Below, in pieces: positions 62,805 to 64,000 of a DNA stretch of 64,000 bases. Each line of letters starts with the position of its first letter. The first letter of the stretch is position 1. Origin of the DNA: Roseiconus lacunae (lineage in GTDB: Bacteria > Planctomycetota > Planctomycetia > Pirellulales > Pirellulaceae). The translations under genes and the position numbers were made by a program. The notes below the pieces were generated by a model. That model was not told where the DNA came from, searched no databases, and saw nothing but the letters and a program-made list of their open reading frames with translations. Where the stretch lies: contig NZ_VSZO01000008.1 of assembly GCF_008312935.1 (NCBI RefSeq), forward strand, positions 248,001 to 312,000. The letters run 5' to 3'.

Positions 62805-63614
62805 CTACGGGTGATGCTTTGTTGTGATCGCCAAGGCTTGCCGATGAATGCCCGGTGCCGCCGCGAGGACACTGGATTGCTGCAGTCCCAATGGGTTGCC
62901 TAGGGCATCGGTGATCAATCCCCCCGCTTCGCTGACAATCAATTGCCCGGCGGCAAAGTCCCATGGCGATAGTTTGTATTCGAAGAACGTTTCGAATTGA
63001 CCTGATGCGACTGCACAGAGATCGAGCGACGCGGTGCCAAACCGCCGGATACCATGGATGTGGTGCGAGAAAAATTCCTCAATCGCCGCCAATGTCGAAC
63101 GCATCATCTCTCCGCGATCGTAATAGAATCCGCATCCGATCATCGAGGTTGATAGTTCGGTTGCCTCGGAACACTTGATGGGGTGCGAGTTCCGGAAAGC
63201 ACCTTGGCCATCGATCGCGGTGTAGGTATCTCCGGTAATAGGGTTGTGCACGACGCCGACCGCTGGCTTGCCAGACTGAAAATAGCCGATCGAGACGGCA
63301 AAGTGGCCGATGCGATGTGCGAAGTTGTTTGTCCCATCAAGTGGATCGATCACCCACAAGTGTTCGGCCGTCGTATCGCCGACAAGGTCTTCTTCGCCGA
63401 GTAGCTCATGAGACGGATAGGCGTTGGCAATCAAACGTGCGATCACCGACTGGCTTTCCAAGTCGGCATCGCTGACCAGATCGTAGGACTTTCCCCCGAA
63501 CTCTGCTTTGTTTCTAAGTTCGATACCGTCATGCCAGTAACGCTGTAGAACATGCCCGCCGGCTTGCGCTGCGGAGATCGCGGTGTCTAAAACGGATTGC
63601 AGTGAATTGGCCAT
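62805..63614 (-). CDS. Inositol monophosphatase-family protein
   Basis: A 269-aa FIG/IMPase-family phosphatase. Metal-binding motifs GEED, WVIDPLDGTNNFAH and a final SPWDFAAGQLIVSEAGG are all present. It hydrolyses inositol phosphate or a related sugar phosphate, possibly 3'-phosphoadenosine phosphate or a histidinol phosphate. It begins 33 bp after the histidine kinase stop on the same strand. Confidence 0.92.
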   Translation of the reverse strand: MANSLQSVLDTAISAAQAGGHVLQRYWHDGIELRNKAEFGGKSYDLVSDADLESQSVIARLIANAYPSHELLGEEDLVGDTTAEHLWVIDPLDGTNNFAHRIGHFAVSIGYFQSGKPAVGVVHNPITGDTYTAIDGQGAFRNSHPIKCSEATELSTSMIGCGFYYDRGEMMRSTLAAIEEFFSHHIHGIRRFGTASLDLCAVASGQFETFFEYKLSPWDFAAGQLIVSEAGGLITDALGNPLGLQQSSVLAAAPGIHRQALAITTKHHP

Positions 63615-63646
63615 GATCGAAGCGGTGCGTCACGATGAAAGGGCAG

Positions 63647-64000
63647 TTAGACCACCGGAACGCGGGGCGCGTTTTCCGGGTTGGCGATCGGCAATTTCAC
63701 GACCGCCGAGGTCCCGCGACCTGGGATCGATGAAAACTGCAGCGAGCCACCCAATTGTGAGACCACGTTGCGGGTTAGGTAAAGGCCCAATCCGATCCCA
63801 CGGCCAGGTTCTTTCGTTGTGAAGAAGGGATCACCGATTCGCCCCAACACTTCGTCGGTCATGCCTTGGCCTTCGTCGGTCACAATGAACTCAACATACT
63901 GAACACCGATTCTAGATTCGACCTTCACACGACCGCTACTTCCGCTGGCGTCCAATCCGTTGTGGATCAAGTTCCGGATCGCTTGGGCAACCGCTTCTTC
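63647..64000 (-). CDS. Sensor histidine kinase, C-terminal part (runs off the window)
   Basis: The frame continues past base 64000. The visible 117 residues are a HATPase_c domain: N box QAIRNLIHNGLDAS, G1 box VTDEGQGM, F box DPFFTTKEPGRG, G2 box GIGLGLYLTRNVV and G3-like GRGTSAVVKLP. The His-phosphotransfer and sensor domains lie outside the window. It ends 32 bp before the IMPase-family start. Confidence 0.93.
   Translation of the reverse strand, partial: EEAVAQAIRNLIHNGLDASGSSGRVKVESRIGVQYVEFIVTDEGQGMTDEVLGRIGDPFFTTKEPGRGIGLGLYLTRNVVSQLGGSLQFSSIPGRGTSAVVKLPIANPENAPRVPVV

Overview
The window looks like part of a planctomycete chromosome, most likely a Rhodopirellula-type member of the Pirellulaceae. 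Supporting signs are several formylglycine sulfatases, a PVC-type c-type cytochrome with a beta-propeller (27414-30053), a PEP-CTERM protein, many signal-peptide hydrolases, some fused in unusual ways, an ECF sigma/FecR pair, a cysteine-rich secreted repeat protein and many short palindromic intergenic repeats. No rRNA, CRISPR array or prophage was seen. One tRNA, tRNA-Leu(UAA), lies at 39177-39262 on the minus strand.

Layout. 1-5300: sulfatase region. A broken sulfatase N-terminus lies at the left edge, followed by two coupled minus-strand sulfatases, one of them fused to an esterase. Then comes an orphan sulfatase C-terminus cut off next to a tandem 57-bp repeat and a REP-associated tyrosine transposase (RAYT). 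5500-11300: SGNH hydrolase, beta-lactamase/PDZ protein, Tam methyltransferase, a shortened nitrilase homologue, and the FecR/ECF sigma pair. 11390-12000: an internally deleted, MITE-like derivative of the RAYT element plus other repeats. 12100-18000: arylsulfotransferase-like protein, MDR oxidoreductase, four-hairpin repeat, peroxiredoxin-like protein, a SugE/Gdx exporter preceded by a guanidine-III riboswitch, and a DUF4437 cupin. 18079-19897: a Hint-domain polymorphic toxin and its probable immunity gene. 19982-21630: a PEP-CTERM gene flanked by two near-identical 230-bp direct repeats. 21900-33100: secreted metallophosphoesterases, an EEP-nuclease/SMP-30 fusion, a PQQ-type propeller, the PVC cytochrome and a LysM/HExxH protein. 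33280-37550: SigZ-type sigma factor and an arsenic-resistance group (FAD oxidoreductase with a Cys-pair N-terminus, divergent ACR3 pump, coupled 81-aa protein). 37566-48600: another sulfatase, tRNA-Leu, HrpB helicase, esterases and a lactonase. 48800-52600: an operon of two purine nucleoside phosphorylases, a GXGXG-domain protein and a probable glutamate-synthase-like protein. 53100-64000: Cys-rich repeat protein, esterase-sialidase fusion, DUF1080-PhoD fusion, two lipoproteins, transglutaminase-like protein, alpha/beta hydrolase, class IV aminotransferase, inositol monophosphatase-family protein and the C-terminus of a histidine kinase.

Functional reading. Most exported enzymes fit the breakdown of sulfated, acetylated or sialylated glycans and of phosphate esters. 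Both polysaccharide-directed fusions join an esterase to a second trimming activity. The candidates most worth following are the toxin/immunity pair whose Hint domain lacks its usual first cysteine, the guanidine-III riboswitch, the RAYT element with its deletion derivative, and the tandem PNPs that differ at the residue that sets base specificity. All family assignments come from reading motifs; no database search was run.
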